Shown piece by piece: positions 38,079 to 47,052 of a stretch of DNA of 64,000 nt; position 1 is the stretch's first letter, and every line of letters begins with the position of its first letter. Location of the stretch: contig JAFVDX010000036.1 in the NCBI GenBank assembly GCA_017478225.1, positions 1-64,000 on the forward strand, in the 5' to 3' direction. Source of the stretch: Paludibacteraceae bacterium. Its GTDB lineage: Bacteria; Bacteroidota; Bacteroidia; Bacteroidales; Paludibacteraceae. A program made the position numbers and the translations under genes. The notes beneath the pieces were generated by a model, which was not told the DNA's origin, ran no database searches, and was given only the letters and a program-made list of their open reading frames with translations.

Positions 38079-38630
38079 ATGTCAAGAATTGGTAAATTAC
38101 CTGTACATATCCCTGCAGGTGTAACAGTAACATTGAAAGACAATGTGGTCTCAGTAAAAGGACCCAAAGGCGAGTTGTGTCAGGAAATCGATCCCGCTAT
38201 TACAGTTACTATTGATGGTGCTGAAATACATGTAACTCGTCCTAATGACGACAAAGAAATGCGCTCAAAACATGGCCTATATCGCGCTTTGATACACAAT
38301 ATGGTTGTTGGCGTAAGCGAAGGCTATAAGAAAACCTTAGAGTTGGTAGGTGTTGGTTATCGTGTTGAAGCACAAGGTCAAATACTTAATTTCTCACTTG
38401 GCTACACTCACCCTATCTATCTCCAATTACCCAAAGAAGTAAAAGTTGAAACCAAGAGCGAACGCAACCAGAATCCTCTTGTTATGCTTGAGTGTGCCGA
38501 CAAGCAATTGCTTGGACAAATTTGCGCAAAAATCCGTAGTTTCCGTAAGCCTGAACCTTATAAAGGCAAAGGTATTAAGTTCCAAGGTGAAGTGCTTCGT
38601 CGTAAGGCTGGTAAGTCGGCTGGTAAATAA
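38079..38630 (+). CDS. rplF: Ribosomal protein L6
   Basis: L6 (183 aa) near the GTPase centre has its two duplicated domains: SRIGKLPVHIPAGVTVTLKD and the second with LVGVGYRVEAQGQILNFSLG. It ends in GKGIKFQGEVLRRKAGKSAG. An AAAGGAGG sequence (38063-38070) precedes the start. Confidence 0.97.
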   Translation: MSRIGKLPVHIPAGVTVTLKDNVVSVKGPKGELCQEIDPAITVTIDGAEIHVTRPNDDKEMRSKHGLYRALIHNMVVGVSEGYKKTLELVGVGYRVEAQGQILNFSLGYTHPIYLQLPKEVKVETKSERNQNPLVMLECADKQLLGQICAKIRSFRKPEPYKGKGIKFQGEVLRRKAGKSAGK

Positions 38631-38646
38631 ATGAAAGGTTAAGATT

Positions 38647-38991
38647 ATGAATCAAAAAATAGAAAGAAGACTCAGAATCAAGGCTCACATCCGTACCACG
38701 GTGTTTGGTACAGCAGAGCGTCCTCGTTTGAGCGTATTCCGCAGCAACAGCCAGATTTACGCACAAGTGATTAATGACGAAAAAGGCATTACTCTTGCTT
38801 CAGCCTCGTCATTGAAAATAAAGGATAAAATTACTAAGAGCGAGAAAGCCGCGTTGGTCGGAAAAGAAATTGCTCAGGCCGCTAAAAAAGCTGGTGTAGA
38901 AGCAGTAGTATTTGATCGAAATGGCTACCTCTATCATGGTCGTGTTAAACAATTGGCCGATGCAGCACGCGAAGCCGGACTTAAATTCTAA
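38647..38991 (+). CDS. rplR: Ribosomal protein L18
   Basis: L18 (114 aa) binds 5S r[38 protein letters not shown] and the C-terminal [20 protein letters not shown] are as expected. Confidence 0.97.
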   Translation: MNQKIERRLRIKAHIRTTVFGTAERPRLSVFRSNSQIYAQVINDEKGITLASASSLKIKDKITKSEKAALVGKEIAQAAKKAGVEAVVFDRNGYLYHGRVKQLADAAREAGLKF

Positions 38992-38997
38992 ACAATT

Positions 38998-39516
38998 ATG
39001 GTAAACAATATGAATCGTGTGAACAACATAGGCGATATCGAACTTAAAGATCGCCTTGTAGCCGTTAATCGCGTAACTAAAGTTACTAAAGGTGGACGTA
39101 CATTCACTTTCGCTGCCATAGTTGTTGTTGGTAACGAAAACGGCATTGTCGGATGGGGACTCGGTAAAGCAGGTGAAGTAACAGCTGCTATTCAAAAAGG
39201 TACTGAAGCTGCTAAGAAAAATCTCGTAAAAGTTCCTGTATTGAAAGGTACTATACCTCATGAACAATATGCTAAATTCGGTGGAGCAAGAGTCTATCTG
39301 CAGCCCGCAAGCCATGGTACCGGAGTAAAAGCCGGTGGCGCTATGCGTGCAGTGCTCGAATCTGTTGGAGTAACCGATGTGCTCGCTAAAAGCAAAGGCT
39401 CGTCTAACCCTCACAACTTGGTAAAAGCTACTATACTTGCACTCACTGAAATGCGTGACGCTAATACCGTTGCACAAAATCGTGGCGTCGAATTAGATGT
39501 AGTATATAACGGTTAA
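38998..39516 (+). CDS. rpsE: Ribosomal protein S5
   Basis: S5 (172 aa) contributes to decoding accuracy. The double-stranded RNA-binding domain is [20 protein letters not shown], followed by [20 protein letters not shown] and [21 protein letters not shown] second in-frame ATG at 39010 could also serve as the start. Confidence 0.97.
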   Translation: MVNNMNRVNNIGDIELKDRLVAVNRVTKVTKGGRTFTFAAIVVVGNENGIVGWGLGKAGEVTAAIQKGTEAAKKNLVKVPVLKGTIPHEQYAKFGGARVYLQPASHGTGVKAGGAMRAVLESVGVTDVLAKSKGSSNPHNLVKATILALTEMRDANTVAQNRGVELDVVYNG

Positions 39517-39532
39517 TAATGGAGATATAATT

Positions 39533-39709
39533 ATGGCAACAATTAAAATTCAACAAGTTCGTAGCATCATCAAATGCCCGAAAGTACAGAAGCAGACTAT
39601 GGCTGCTCTCGGTCTAAAAAAAATGAATGCCATTGTTGAGCATGAGGCAACTCCGGCTGTGCTTGGTATGGTAGAAAAAGTTAAACACTTGGTAAAAGTG
39701 ATTGACTAA
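39533..39709 (+). CDS. rpmD: Ribosomal protein L30
   Basis: A 58-aa protein between rpsE and rplO: MATIKIQQVRSIIKCPKVQK and the ending GMVEKVKHLVKVID match L30 in length and pattern. It is a 50S protein near the 5S rRNA region. The short spacing to rpsE (16 bp) fits co-translation. Confidence 0.95.
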   Translation: MATIKIQQVRSIIKCPKVQKQTMAALGLKKMNAIVEHEATPAVLGMVEKVKHLVKVID

Positions 39710-39740
39710 TTGTATAATACAAATAACTGACTAATTGATT

Positions 39741-40184
39741 ATGGAACTCAATAATTTAACTCCTGCAGCAGGTTCGGTAAAGACAGCAAAACGCATTGGA
39801 CGTGGAGCCGGTTCAGGTTTGGGTGGCACAAGTACTCGTGGACACAAAGGTGCTAAATCCCGTTCAGGATACTCAAAGAAAATCGGTTTTGAAGGTGGTC
39901 AAATGCCAATACAACGCCGTCTGCCTAAATATGGTTTCAAAAATATCAATAGAGTAGAGTATAAAGCCATCAACCTCGATGTACTTGAAGCACTCGCTCA
40001 AAATGGTATCCAAAAAATCGGACTCAAAGAACTTCATGACGCAGGATTCATTAGCAAAAACGCTAAAGTTAAAATTCTCGGTAGAGGTGAATTGAAATCT
40101 AAACTCACAGTCGAAGCTAACGCTTTCTCTAATTCAGCACAACAAGCTATCGTTGCTGCAGGCGGTGAGGCTGTAAAACTATAA
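39741..40184 (+). CDS. rplO: Ribosomal protein L15
   Basis: L15 (147 aa from ATG 39741) has the long Gly/Arg/Ser N-terminal extension that threads 23S rRNA (RIGRGAGSGLGGTSTRGHKG) and the globular domain GQMPIQRRLPKYGFKNINRV. An in-frame TTG at 39735 is less likely as the start. Confidence 0.97.
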   Translation: MELNNLTPAAGSVKTAKRIGRGAGSGLGGTSTRGHKGAKSRSGYSKKIGFEGGQMPIQRRLPKYGFKNINRVEYKAINLDVLEALAQNGIQKIGLKELHDAGFISKNAKVKILGRGELKSKLTVEANAFSNSAQQAIVAAGGEAVKL

Positions 40185-40238
40185 AAATTCAGAAGTTTGA
40201 GGAGACTAACCTCGAACTTCTGAAAAAATAGTACAATT

Positions 40239-41585
40239 ATGAAGAAATTTTTTGAAACATGTAAAAACATTTGGAAGATTGAAGACCTCCGTATCAGATT
40301 GCTTACAACTCTCTTGTTTGTACTCATCTATCGATTCGGATCCTTCGTTATACTTCCCGGTGTTAATCCCGATGCATTAAGTGCTTTGCATGCTCAAACA
40401 GCAGGCGGACTGCTCGCATTGTTGGATATGTTCTCTGGTGGTGCATTCTCCAATGCTTCCATTTTCGCTTTAGGTATTATGCCATACATCTCTGCAAGTA
40501 TTATCATACAATTGCTCACCATGGCTGTACCTTACTTCCAAAAAATGTCTCGCGAAGGTGAAAGCGGAAGAATGAAAATGAACCAGATAACAAGGTATCT
40601 TACTGTTGCTATTCTACTTTTCCAGGGACCAAGTTATTTGGTTAACCTCTCTGTACAAATGGCACAAGCAGGACAACCACTTGCTATTGGTTTCAACTGG
40701 TTTACAATCAGTTCTACTATCCTTCTATGTGCAGGATCTATGTTCGTAATGTGGCTCGGCGAACGAATCACTGATAAAGGTGTTGGTAACGGAATATCAT
40801 TCATCATCTTAATCGGTATTATTGCACGATTCCCGGGTGCTCTTGTGCAAGAATTCTCCTCAAGACTCGGAGACGCAGGTGGTGGACTTATGGTCTTTCT
40901 TGCTGAAATCGTCCTCCTACTCGTAGTATTTATGGCTGCTATAGCTCTCGTACAAGGAGTACGCAAAATTCCAGTGCAATATGCAAAACGCATTGTTGGT
41001 AATAAACAGTATGGTGGTGTTAGACAATATATACCTCTCAAAGTAAATGCTGCTAATGTTATGCCTATCATTTTTGCTCAGGCAATTATGTTTATCCCTA
41101 TCAGCATCGTTGGATTCTCAGCATCTGAAAGTGCAGGAGCGTTCGTAAGAGCATTCATGGACAATACCGGATTCTGGTATAATTTTGTGTTTGCAATCCT
41201 TATTATTCTCTTTACCTATTTCTATACTGCCATCATTATCAATCCACAACAAATGGCAGAAGATTTGAAAAGAAATAACGGATTTATCCCTGGGGTAAAA
41301 CCAGGTAAGAAAACGGCCGACTATATCGACACAATCATGTCGCGTATTACATTGCCAGGCTCCATATTCTTGGCTGTAGTTGCTATCTTGCCTGCATTCG
41401 CAAGAATCGCTGGTGTTAGCCAAGGATTCGCTCAATTTTTCGGTGGTACATCACTCCTCATTATGGTAGGTGTTATCCTCGATACACTGCAACAAATCGA
41501 AAGTCACCTGCTGATGCGACACTACGACGGATTCTTTGACTCTGGCATGAGAATTAAAGGTAGAGCAGGAGCAATGGCTTATTAA
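40239..41585 (+). CDS. secY: Preprotein translocase subunit SecY
   Basis: The ten-helix channel protein of the Sec translocon; 448 aa. ALGIMPYISASIIIQLLTMA (plug and TM2 region), NGISFIILIGI and FIPGVKPGKKTADYIDTIMS are family signatures. It lies in the spc cluster as usual, preceded by a hairpin made by two copies of GAAGTT/TTCAGAAGTT sequence at 40187-40222 (CAGAAGTTTGAGG.../CCTCGAACTTCTG), a likely transcript-tuning stem. Confidence 0.97.
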   Translation: MKKFFETCKNIWKIEDLRIRLLTTLLFVLIYRFGSFVILPGVNPDALSALHAQTAGGLLALLDMFSGGAFSNASIFALGIMPYISASIIIQLLTMAVPYFQKMSREGESGRMKMNQITRYLTVAILLFQGPSYLVNLSVQMAQAGQPLAIGFNWFTISSTILLCAGSMFVMWLGERITDKGVGNGISFIILIGIIARFPGALVQEFSSRLGDAGGGLMVFLAEIVLLLVVFMAAIALVQGVRKIPVQYAKRIVGNKQYGGVRQYIPLKVNAANVMPIIFAQAIMFIPISIVGFSASESAGAFVRAFMDNTGFWYNFVFAILIILFTYFYTAIIINPQQMAEDLKRNNGFIPGVKPGKKTADYIDTIMSRITLPGSIFLAVVAILPAFARIAGVSQGFAQFFGGTSLLIMVGVILDTLQQIESHLLMRHYDGFFDSGMRIKGRAGAMAY

Positions 41586-41635
41586 TACTTAGAGATATTG
41601 TCCAATTAGAGATATTGACGAGTTAAGAAAATAAA

Positions 41636-42421
41636 ATGATTTTTCTTAAAACTGATAAAGAACTAGAATTACTAAAAGAAAGTAATGACCTCTTGGGGCG
41701 AACATTAGCTGAAATGGCTAAACTAATAGTCCCAGGAGTCACTACTGCAAAACTTGATAAAATCGCCGAAGAATATATTCGAGATAATGGAGGCATTCCT
41801 TCATGCAAAGGATATCAAGGCTTTCCTGCAACTTTATGCACATCCGTTAATGAGCAAATAGTACATGGCATACCTTCCGAAAAAACTATTCTCAAAGAAG
41901 GAGATATTATTACTATAGACACTTGTGTCCTCAAAAACGGATTCCATGGCGATAGCGCCTATACATTTCCCGTTGGTCAGGTTGACCCACAAACTCTCAA
42001 CCTGCTCAAAACAACTAAAGATTGCCTTTATTTAGGTATCCAACAAGCCGTTCATGGCAAACGATTGGGAGACATTAGTTTTGCTATCCAAAATAATGCA
42101 GAAAAAGCAGGATACCAAGTTGTAAGAGAGTTTGTAGGACACGGAATAGGAAGAGATATGCACGAAGAACCAGAAGTCCCAAACTACGGCCGTCGAGGTA
42201 ATGGTGTTGTCCTCAAAACAGGAATGGTACTCGCTATTGAACCTATGATACTTTCTGGAAGAAGAAATGTTATTGTTGAAAACGATGGATGGACTGCAAG
42301 AAGTGCCGACAGAAAACCGGCAGCACACTACGAATTATCAATCGCTGTTCAACAAGGGAAACCTCTTATACTTTCGACTTTCGATTATATTAAAGATGTC
42401 TTAGGGGATAGATTTATATAA
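41636..42421 (+). CDS. map: Methionine aminopeptidase, type I
   Basis: This enzyme removes the initiator Met. The 261-aa protein has the five metal ligands in usual context: TIDTCVLKNGFHGDSA (first two Asp), FVGHGIGRDMHEEP (His), LAIEPMI (Glu) and the final Glu in HYELSIAV, where the family has HTE/YE. FPATLCTSVNEQIVHGIP is the substrate-pocket strand. Confidence 0.95.
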   Translation: MIFLKTDKELELLKESNDLLGRTLAEMAKLIVPGVTTAKLDKIAEEYIRDNGGIPSCKGYQGFPATLCTSVNEQIVHGIPSEKTILKEGDIITIDTCVLKNGFHGDSAYTFPVGQVDPQTLNLLKTTKDCLYLGIQQAVHGKRLGDISFAIQNNAEKAGYQVVREFVGHGIGRDMHEEPEVPNYGRRGNGVVLKTGMVLAIEPMILSGRRNVIVENDGWTARSADRKPAAHYELSIAVQQGKPLILSTFDYIKDVLGDRFI

Positions 42422-42492
42422 TAAGTTTAATTTCTTTTAGATTTCGAAGTAAAATCATTATTTAACTCTTTTAAAAGCTCAATTTATTTAAT

Positions 42493-42711
42493 ATGGCAAA
42501 GCAAACTGCAATAGAAATTGATGGCACAATTACTGAAGCATTATCCAATGCTATGTTTCGTGTAGAGTTAGAAAATGGTCATATCATTATGGCTCATATC
42601 AGCGGGAAGATGCGTATGCATTATATAAAAATATTGCCCGGCGACAAAGTTAAAGTCGAAATGAGTCCCTATGATCTAACTAAAGGTCGAATAAGTTTCC
42701 GATATAAATAA
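42493..42711 (+). CDS. infA: Translation initiation factor IF-1
   Basis: A 72-aa OB-fold protein that occupies the A site during initiation. [20 protein letters not shown] and the end [14 protein letters not shown] are diagnostic and the length is exact for the family. Confidence 0.97.
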   Translation: MAKQTAIEIDGTITEALSNAMFRVELENGHIIMAHISGKMRMHYIKILPGDKVKVEMSPYDLTKGRISFRYK

Positions 42712-42748
42712 AAAAATATAAGCTTTCGTTATAATAAGTTTAACTTCT

Positions 42749-42865
42749 ATGAAAGTAAGAGCATCTGTAAAGCGTAGAAATGCGGACTGTAAGATAGTTC
42801 GTAGAAAGGGACGCTTGTATGTAATTAACAAAAAAGAGCCGAAAATGAAAATGCGTCAAGGCTAA
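42749..42865 (+). CDS. rpmJ: Ribosomal protein L36
   Basis: A 38-aa protein starting [20 protein letters not shown] and ending KMKMRQG. Usual L36 has a zinc ribbon with three Cys and one His; here only one Cys remains, so this is the zinc-independent form. It is the last gene before the composition switch at about 42.9 kb. Confidence 0.95.
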   Translation: MKVRASVKRRNADCKIVRRKGRLYVINKKEPKMKMRQG

Positions 42866-42903
42866 TTCGGCTAAGTAATTAACAAACAAACATTTAAAAA
42901 CAA

Positions 42904-43284
42904 ATGGCAATTAGAATTGTTGGTGTAGATTTACCCCAGAATAAAATTGGGGAAGTCGGTTTGACGTATGTCTACGGAATAGGGAGGTCGAGCGCGAAGA
43001 AGATCTTGTCTGAGGCAGGTATAGACCCAAGCAAGAAGGTACAAGATTGGAGCGACGACGAGGCTGCAAAGATTCGTGAGATCATTGGTGCCAAGTACAA
43101 GGTAGAGGGTGATTTACGAAGTGAGACGCAGTTGAACATTAAGCGTTTGATGGATATCGGTTGTTACCGTGGGGTTCGTCATCGTATTGGTTTACCTGTT
43201 CGTGGTCAGAGCACGAAGAACAATGCTCGTACTCGTAAGGGTAGGAAGAAGACAGTTGCGAACAAGAAGAAGGCAACGAAGTAA
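42904..43284 (+). CDS. rpsM: Ribosomal protein S13
   Basis: S13 (126 aa) contacts the P-site tRNA and the 50S subunit. [32 protein letters not shown] (H2TH region) and [20 protein letters not shown] are diagnostic. From this gene on, codons end in G or T far more often (AAG, TTG, CGT, GAG) than in the genes before it, although the protein itself is normal. Confidence 0.97.
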   Translation: MAIRIVGVDLPQNKIGEVGLTYVYGIGRSSAKKILSEAGIDPSKKVQDWSDDEAAKIREIIGAKYKVEGDLRSETQLNIKRLMDIGCYRGVRHRIGLPVRGQSTKNNARTRKGRKKTVANKKKATK

Positions 43285-43342
43285 GATGAGAGTTACCAAT
43301 TTTGCGTTATTGATTGAATTATGATATTGTTATGACTATCGG

Positions 43343-43384
43343 TTATAAGTTATAGTTTATAAGTTATAGTTTATAGTTTATTAG
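43343..43384. repeat. 7-nt A/T-rich tandem array
   Basis: Six 7-nt units: TTATAAG, TTATAGT, TTATAAG, TTATAGT, TTATAGT, TTATTAG, in the 169-bp rpsM-rpsK gap. A 14-bp perfect palindrome ATTAAACGTTTAAT (43431-43444) lies just before rpsK. Confidence 0.75.
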
Positions 43385-43453
43385 AGTATTATGATATGAT
43401 TTATGAGTGCAAGATTGGTGAAGTAAAAACATTAAACGTTTAATTAAAAGATT

Positions 43454-43843
43454 ATGGCAAAGAAAACAGTATCAGCGAAGAAGCGTGTAGTGAAGGTTGA
43501 CGGTGTAGGTCAATTGCATGTTATGTCTTCGTTTAACAATGTGATAGTAACATTTGCTAACGGTGATGGTCAGGTAATAAGTTGGTCGAGTGCCGGAAAG
43601 CAAGGTTTTCGTGGTTCGAAGAAGAACACTCCGTACGCAGCTCAGATGGCGGCTGCGGATGCCGGTAAGGTAGCCTTTGATGCGGGTTTGCGTAAGGTGA
43701 AGGCCTACGTGAAGGGTCCTGGTCAGGGTCGTGAGAGTGCGATTCGTGCATGTGTAGCAGCGGGCATAGATGTGACAGAGATAGTAGATGTTACTCCGTT
43801 GCCACATAATGGTTGTCGTCCACCAAAGCGTAGGCGTGTATAA
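43454..43843 (+). CDS. rpsK: Ribosomal protein S11
   Basis: S11 (129 aa) lines the platform near the mRNA exit. [40 protein letters not shown] and the end [12 protein letters not shown] are diagnostic. It is separated from its operon neighbours by unusually long repeat-filled gaps on both sides. Confidence 0.97.
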   Translation: MAKKTVSAKKRVVKVDGVGQLHVMSSFNNVIVTFANGDGQVISWSSAGKQGFRGSKKNTPYAAQMAAADAGKVAFDAGLRKVKAYVKGPGQGRESAIRACVAAGIDVTEIVDVTPLPHNGCRPPKRRRV

Positions 43844-43889
43844 TATTGTATTTCCCTGACGAGTGGTAATAGGCTTGAAGGGCTGTAAG

Positions 43890-43979
43890 GACTAGAGAGA
43901 CTAGAAGGACTAGAGAAACTAGAAGGACTAGATTTACTAGAGAGGCTAGAAGAACTAGATTGACTAGAGGAACTAGATT
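43890..43979. repeat. 9-nt tandem array (CTAGA type) upstream of rpsD
   Basis: Ten consecutive 9-nt units of form NNCTAGANN: GACTAGAGA, GACTAGAAG, GACTAGAGA, AACTAGAAG, GACTAGATT, TACTAGAGA, GGCTAGAAG, AACTAGATT, GACTAGAGG, AACTAGATT. It fills the rpsK-rpsD gap of 223 bp, where no gene is seen. Confidence 0.9.
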
Positions 43980-44066
43980 TGCTTGGATGGATATTACCAT
44001 GTTAGAGTTGGGGTGTATGAGAAGGAAAAAGTTTAAAAAAAACAAAAAAAATTAAGTTAAGAAATT

Positions 44067-44672
44067 ATGGCAAGATATATTGGACCAAAGTCACGAATTG
44101 CGCGTCGTTTTGGCGAGCCTATATTCGGTCCTGACAAGGTATTGAACAAGCGCAACTATGCTCCTGGTCAGCATGGTGTGAATCGCAGGAAGAAGAATTC
44201 CGAGTATGGAATGCAGCTTCAGGAGAAGCAGAAGGCAAAGTACACATACGGTGTATTGGAGAAGCAGTTCCGTTTGATGTTTGAGCAAGCGAGTCGTAAG
44301 AAGGGTATTACGGGTGAGATATTGCTTCAGTTGCTGGAGAGTCGTTTGGACAATATTGTTTATCGTTTGGGAATAGCTCCGACTCGTGCGGCTGCTCGTC
44401 AGTTGGTAAGTCACAAGCACATTGTAGTGGATGGTAAGGTAGTGAACATACCGTCTTATAGTGTGAAGCCGGGTCAGGTAGTAGCAGTTCGTGAGAAGAG
44501 TAAGTCTTTGGAGGTTATAGAGAATAGTCTTCGTGGTTTCAATCATCAGAAGTATGGTTGGCTTGAGTGGAACGAGCAGGAGAAGAGTGGCAAGTATGTA
44601 AACATTCCTGTTCGTGAGGACATTCCTGAGAACATCAAAGAACAACTTATCGTCGAACTGTACAGTAAATAA
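44067..44672 (+). CDS. rpsD: Ribosomal protein S4
   Basis: S4 (201 aa) initiates 30S assembly and can regulate the alpha operon. [20 protein letters not shown] and the S4 RNA-binding domain [20 protein letters not shown] are typical. This is the form without N-terminal zinc cysteines. The A-run just before the start (44034-44051) may aid initiation. Confidence 0.97.
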   Translation: MARYIGPKSRIARRFGEPIFGPDKVLNKRNYAPGQHGVNRRKKNSEYGMQLQEKQKAKYTYGVLEKQFRLMFEQASRKKGITGEILLQLLESRLDNIVYRLGIAPTRAAARQLVSHKHIVVDGKVVNIPSYSVKPGQVVAVREKSKSLEVIENSLRGFNHQKYGWLEWNEQEKSGKYVNIPVREDIPENIKEQLIVELYSK

Positions 44673-44678
44673 TAAACC

Positions 44679-45674
44679 ATGGCAATTTTAGATTTTCAGA
44701 AACCAGACAAAGTGATAATGCTTGAGAGCACCGAGAGTCATGGTGTTTTTGAGTTCCGTCCGTTAGAGCCGGGTTACGGTATCACTATTGGTAATGCATT
44801 GCGTCGTATATTGATTAGTTCGTTGGAGGGCTATGCGATATGCAGCATTAGGATAAGTGGCGTAGATCATGAGTTTGCGACAATACCTGGTGTTATAGAC
44901 GATGTAACAAACATGATATTGAACTTGAAGCAAGTTCGTTTTCGCAGGAAGGCCGGTGTAGAAGTGGAGCAGGAGTCGTTTACGGTAAAGGTAAGCGGTG
45001 TGAGTGAGTTGCGTGCCGGTGATTTTAGTGCTGTACTTCAGAATTTTGAGGTATTGAATCCAGATTTGTTGATAGCAGAGATGGATGAGAGTGCTAATTT
45101 CACGATGGATGTACGCATCAACAAGGGTCGTGGTTATGTTCCGGCTGATGAGAATCGTGGTAGTCAGGATGTGATAGGTGTGATCCCTACGGATTCGATA
45201 TATACCCCGATAAAGAATGTTCGTTATGCGATAGATCAGTATCGTGTAGGTCAGAAGACCGATTATGAGAAGTTGACGCTTGAGATAGACACGGATGGTT
45301 CGATAAGTCCGAAGAGTGCATTGGAGGAGGCAGCCAAGATATTGATATTCCACTTTATGTTATTTTCGGATGAGAAGATAATAATAGAGGAGACGAAGAA
45401 GGTGCAGCAGCCGAATCAGGACGAGGAGAATCAGCGTATGCGTCAGTTATTGAATAGTAGGTTGATAGACATGGATTTGAGTGTTCGTGCTTTGAACTGT
45501 TTGAAGGCAGCGGAGGTAGATACACTTGGTCAGTTGGTAGCATATCATCGTGCAGATTTGTTGAAGTTCCGCAATTTTGGCAAGAAGTCATTGACAGAAT
45601 TGGATGAGTTTTTGGAGCGTAACAATTTGGCATTTGGTATGGATATAAGTAAGTATTTAAAAGAAAACGAATAA
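44679..45674 (+). CDS. rpoA: RNA polymerase alpha subunit
   Basis: RpoA (331 aa) is the assembly scaffold of RNA polymerase. N-terminal domain: [21 protein letters not shown]-terminal DNA-binding domain: [20 protein letters not shown] and [20 protein letters not shown]. It starts 6 bp after rpsD. Confidence 0.98.
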   Translation: MAILDFQKPDKVIMLESTESHGVFEFRPLEPGYGITIGNALRRILISSLEGYAICSIRISGVDHEFATIPGVIDDVTNMILNLKQVRFRRKAGVEVEQESFTVKVSGVSELRAGDFSAVLQNFEVLNPDLLIAEMDESANFTMDVRINKGRGYVPADENRGSQDVIGVIPTDSIYTPIKNVRYAIDQYRVGQKTDYEKLTLEIDTDGSISPKSALEEAAKILIFHFMLFSDEKIIIEETKKVQQPNQDEENQRMRQLLNSRLIDMDLSVRALNCLKAAEVDTLGQLVAYHRADLLKFRNFGKKSLTELDEFLERNNLAFGMDISKYLKENE

Positions 45675-45678
45675 GAAA

Positions 45679-46152
45679 ATGAGACACAATAAGAAATTCA
45701 ATCATCTTGGTCGCAAGTCTGCTCATCGTGGTGCGATGTTGTCGAATATGGCTTGCAGTTTGATACTTCACAAGCGTATAGTGACGACGACGGCGAAGGC
45801 TAAGGCGCTTAGGATGTATGTAGAGCCTTTGTTGACTCGTGCGAAAGAGGATACGACGGCAAATCGTCGTTTGGTATTTGCGGAGTTGAAGCAGAAGGCC
45901 GTAGTAACGGAGTTGTTCCAGAACATAGCAGAGAAGATAGCGAATCGTCCTGGTGGTTATACTCGTATATTGCGTACGGGTTATCGTTTGGGTGATGCAG
46001 CAGAGATGAGCATGATCGAGTTGGTAGATTACAACGAGAACATGTTGAAGGATGCTAAGAAGTCGGAGAAGAAGGCTACTCGTCGTGCGGGCAAGAAGTC
46101 TGCTGCGAAGTCGGAGTCGGCTGAGGCTGAGGCTACTGAGGCTGCTGAATAA
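45679..46152 (+). CDS. rplQ: Ribosomal protein L17
   Basis: L17 (157 aa) has the usual core [20 protein letters not shown] and the ending domain [21 protein letters not shown] Lys/Ala/Glu-rich tail of about 35 residues ([19 protein letters not shown]) extends the C-terminus, as in other Bacteroidota. Last gene of the superoperon. Confidence 0.97.
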   Translation: MRHNKKFNHLGRKSAHRGAMLSNMACSLILHKRIVTTTAKAKALRMYVEPLLTRAKEDTTANRRLVFAELKQKAVVTELFQNIAEKIANRPGGYTRILRTGYRLGDAAEMSMIELVDYNENMLKDAKKSEKKATRRAGKKSAAKSESAEAEATEAAE

Positions 46153-46175
46153 ATAAAGCGTAAATAAGAAAGGAT

Positions 46176-46215
46176 ATCTCCCTGAGTGTGATGCTTGGGG
46201 AGATGTTTGTTTTTG
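46176..46215 (+). terminator. Terminator of the ribosomal superoperon
   Basis: ATCTCCCTGAG pairs with CTTGGGGAGAT (11 bp with two G-T) around a 7-nt loop, followed by GTTTGTTTTT. It lies 24 bp after the rplQ stop. Confidence 0.85.
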
Positions 46216-46233
46216 GGAGTTTTTTTGGGGGAG

Positions 46234-46283
46234 GTCCGAATAATATTCGGACGCAATGGACAAAACTTTTTTTTTGGGGGGGG
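46234..46283. repeat. Palindromic repeat element, copy 1
   Basis: GTCCGAATAATATTCGGAC (8-bp arms, 3-nt loop) followed by GCAATGGACAAAAC, a run of T and a run of G. The same unit occurs twice more at 49492-49587. The rest of the 354-bp rplQ-rseC gap holds a G-rich stretch (46276-46316) and a 9-nt array; no gene. Confidence 0.85.
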
Positions 46284-46432
46284 AGGTGAGGGTGAGAGGT
46301 GAGAGGAGGGCAGGAGAAAGGAAAAGAAGATTTTTTGAGGGGAATGTTGAGTATGTTGAAAAAAATGTGTAATTTTGCGGGGTGAATGGTAGAGGGGGAA
46401 AGAGGGACTTGAGAGATTAGAGGGGAGAGATA

Positions 46433-46504
46433 GACTAGATAGACTAGATGAACTAGACGCACTAGAGGAACTAGATATACTAGAGGAATAGATAGAAGAG
46501 ATAG
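46433..46504. repeat. 9-nt tandem array (CTAGA type) upstream of rseC
   Basis: Eight units in exact 9-nt phase: GACTAGATA, GACTAGATG, AACTAGACG, CACTAGAGG, AACTAGATA, TACTAGAGG, then two degenerate copies. The array ends 2 bp before the rseC start codon, so it forms the mRNA leader. Confidence 0.88.
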
Positions 46505-46506
46505 AA

Positions 46507-47040
46507 ATGAAAGAAACGATAGAACATAGAGGGGTTGTGGTGGCGTTGTTGAGCGGAGGAGTGGTTCGTGTTCGAATAGAACAAGAGTCTGCTTGTGGGG
46601 GTTGTTCGGCGAAAGGACGATGTATGGCTGCGGAAAGGAAAGAGAAAGTGATTGATTGTGTGTGGAAGGCTGGAGATGAGGTTGGCATGAGGGGTGGTTC
46701 GGGATTTGTAGATGAGGTCGGTTCGGGGTTTGGTTCGGGAGGAGGTTCTGGGGAAGGTTCGAAGGAAGGTTTGAGGGGCGGTTCGGGAGATGGTGTGAAT
46801 GTAGGGGATGAGGTGGTGGTAGAGGTGGAGAGTAGGTTGGGTTGGAAGGCGGTGTTGTTGGCGTTTTTGTTGCCGTTGTTGGTGATGATAGTGGTGTTGC
46901 TGTTGGTAAGCAGATGGTATGATGATGTGGTGTCGGGTACGGCGGCGTTGTGTAGTTTGGGAGTGTATTATATTTTGCTGAGGTTGTTAGGTGGGAGGAA
47001 GATTGAGAGAGAGTTTGTGTTTGTGGCTCGTAAGGTGTAG
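46507..47040 (+). CDS. rseC: RseC/MucC-family protein
   Basis: The 177-aa membrane protein has the RseC hallmarks: N-terminal GVVVALLSGGVVRVRIEQES, a Cys cluster ACGGCSAKGRC (residues 32-42) and two membrane helices near 118-138 and 145-160. In other bacteria RseC assists the Rnf-like SoxR-reducing system, and here it precedes rnfB. Between the Cys domain and the membrane part is an insertion of about 40 residues rich in Gly, Ser and Glu (GSGFGSGGGSGEGSKEG; residues 58-98) that the family normally lacks. GMRGGSG and LRGGSGDG look like duplicated copies. Confidence 0.82.
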   Translation: MKETIEHRGVVVALLSGGVVRVRIEQESACGGCSAKGRCMAAERKEKVIDCVWKAGDEVGMRGGSGFVDEVGSGFGSGGGSGEGSKEGLRGGSGDGVNVGDEVVVEVESRLGWKAVLLAFLLPLLVMIVVLLLVSRWYDDVVSGTAALCSLGVYYILLRLLGGRKIEREFVFVARKV

Positions 47041-47052
47041 GAGGGGTAGAAT

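Noticed and set aside
42866..42903. Assembly join between two different genomes as cause of the composition switch
   Set aside because: Gene order infA-rpmJ-rpsM-rpsK-rpsD-rpoA-rplQ is canonical and every protein is of the same Bacteroidota type, so a chimera is less likely, although read depth has not been checked.
43343..43444. AT-rich repeats and palindrome as a replication origin
   Set aside because: No DnaA box (TTATCCACA-like) was noticed and dnaA is not in the window; kept only as a location hint in the skew finding.
43890..43979. Possible CRISPR array
   Set aside because: Units are 9 nt with no spacers and no cas genes nearby; a simple tandem array.
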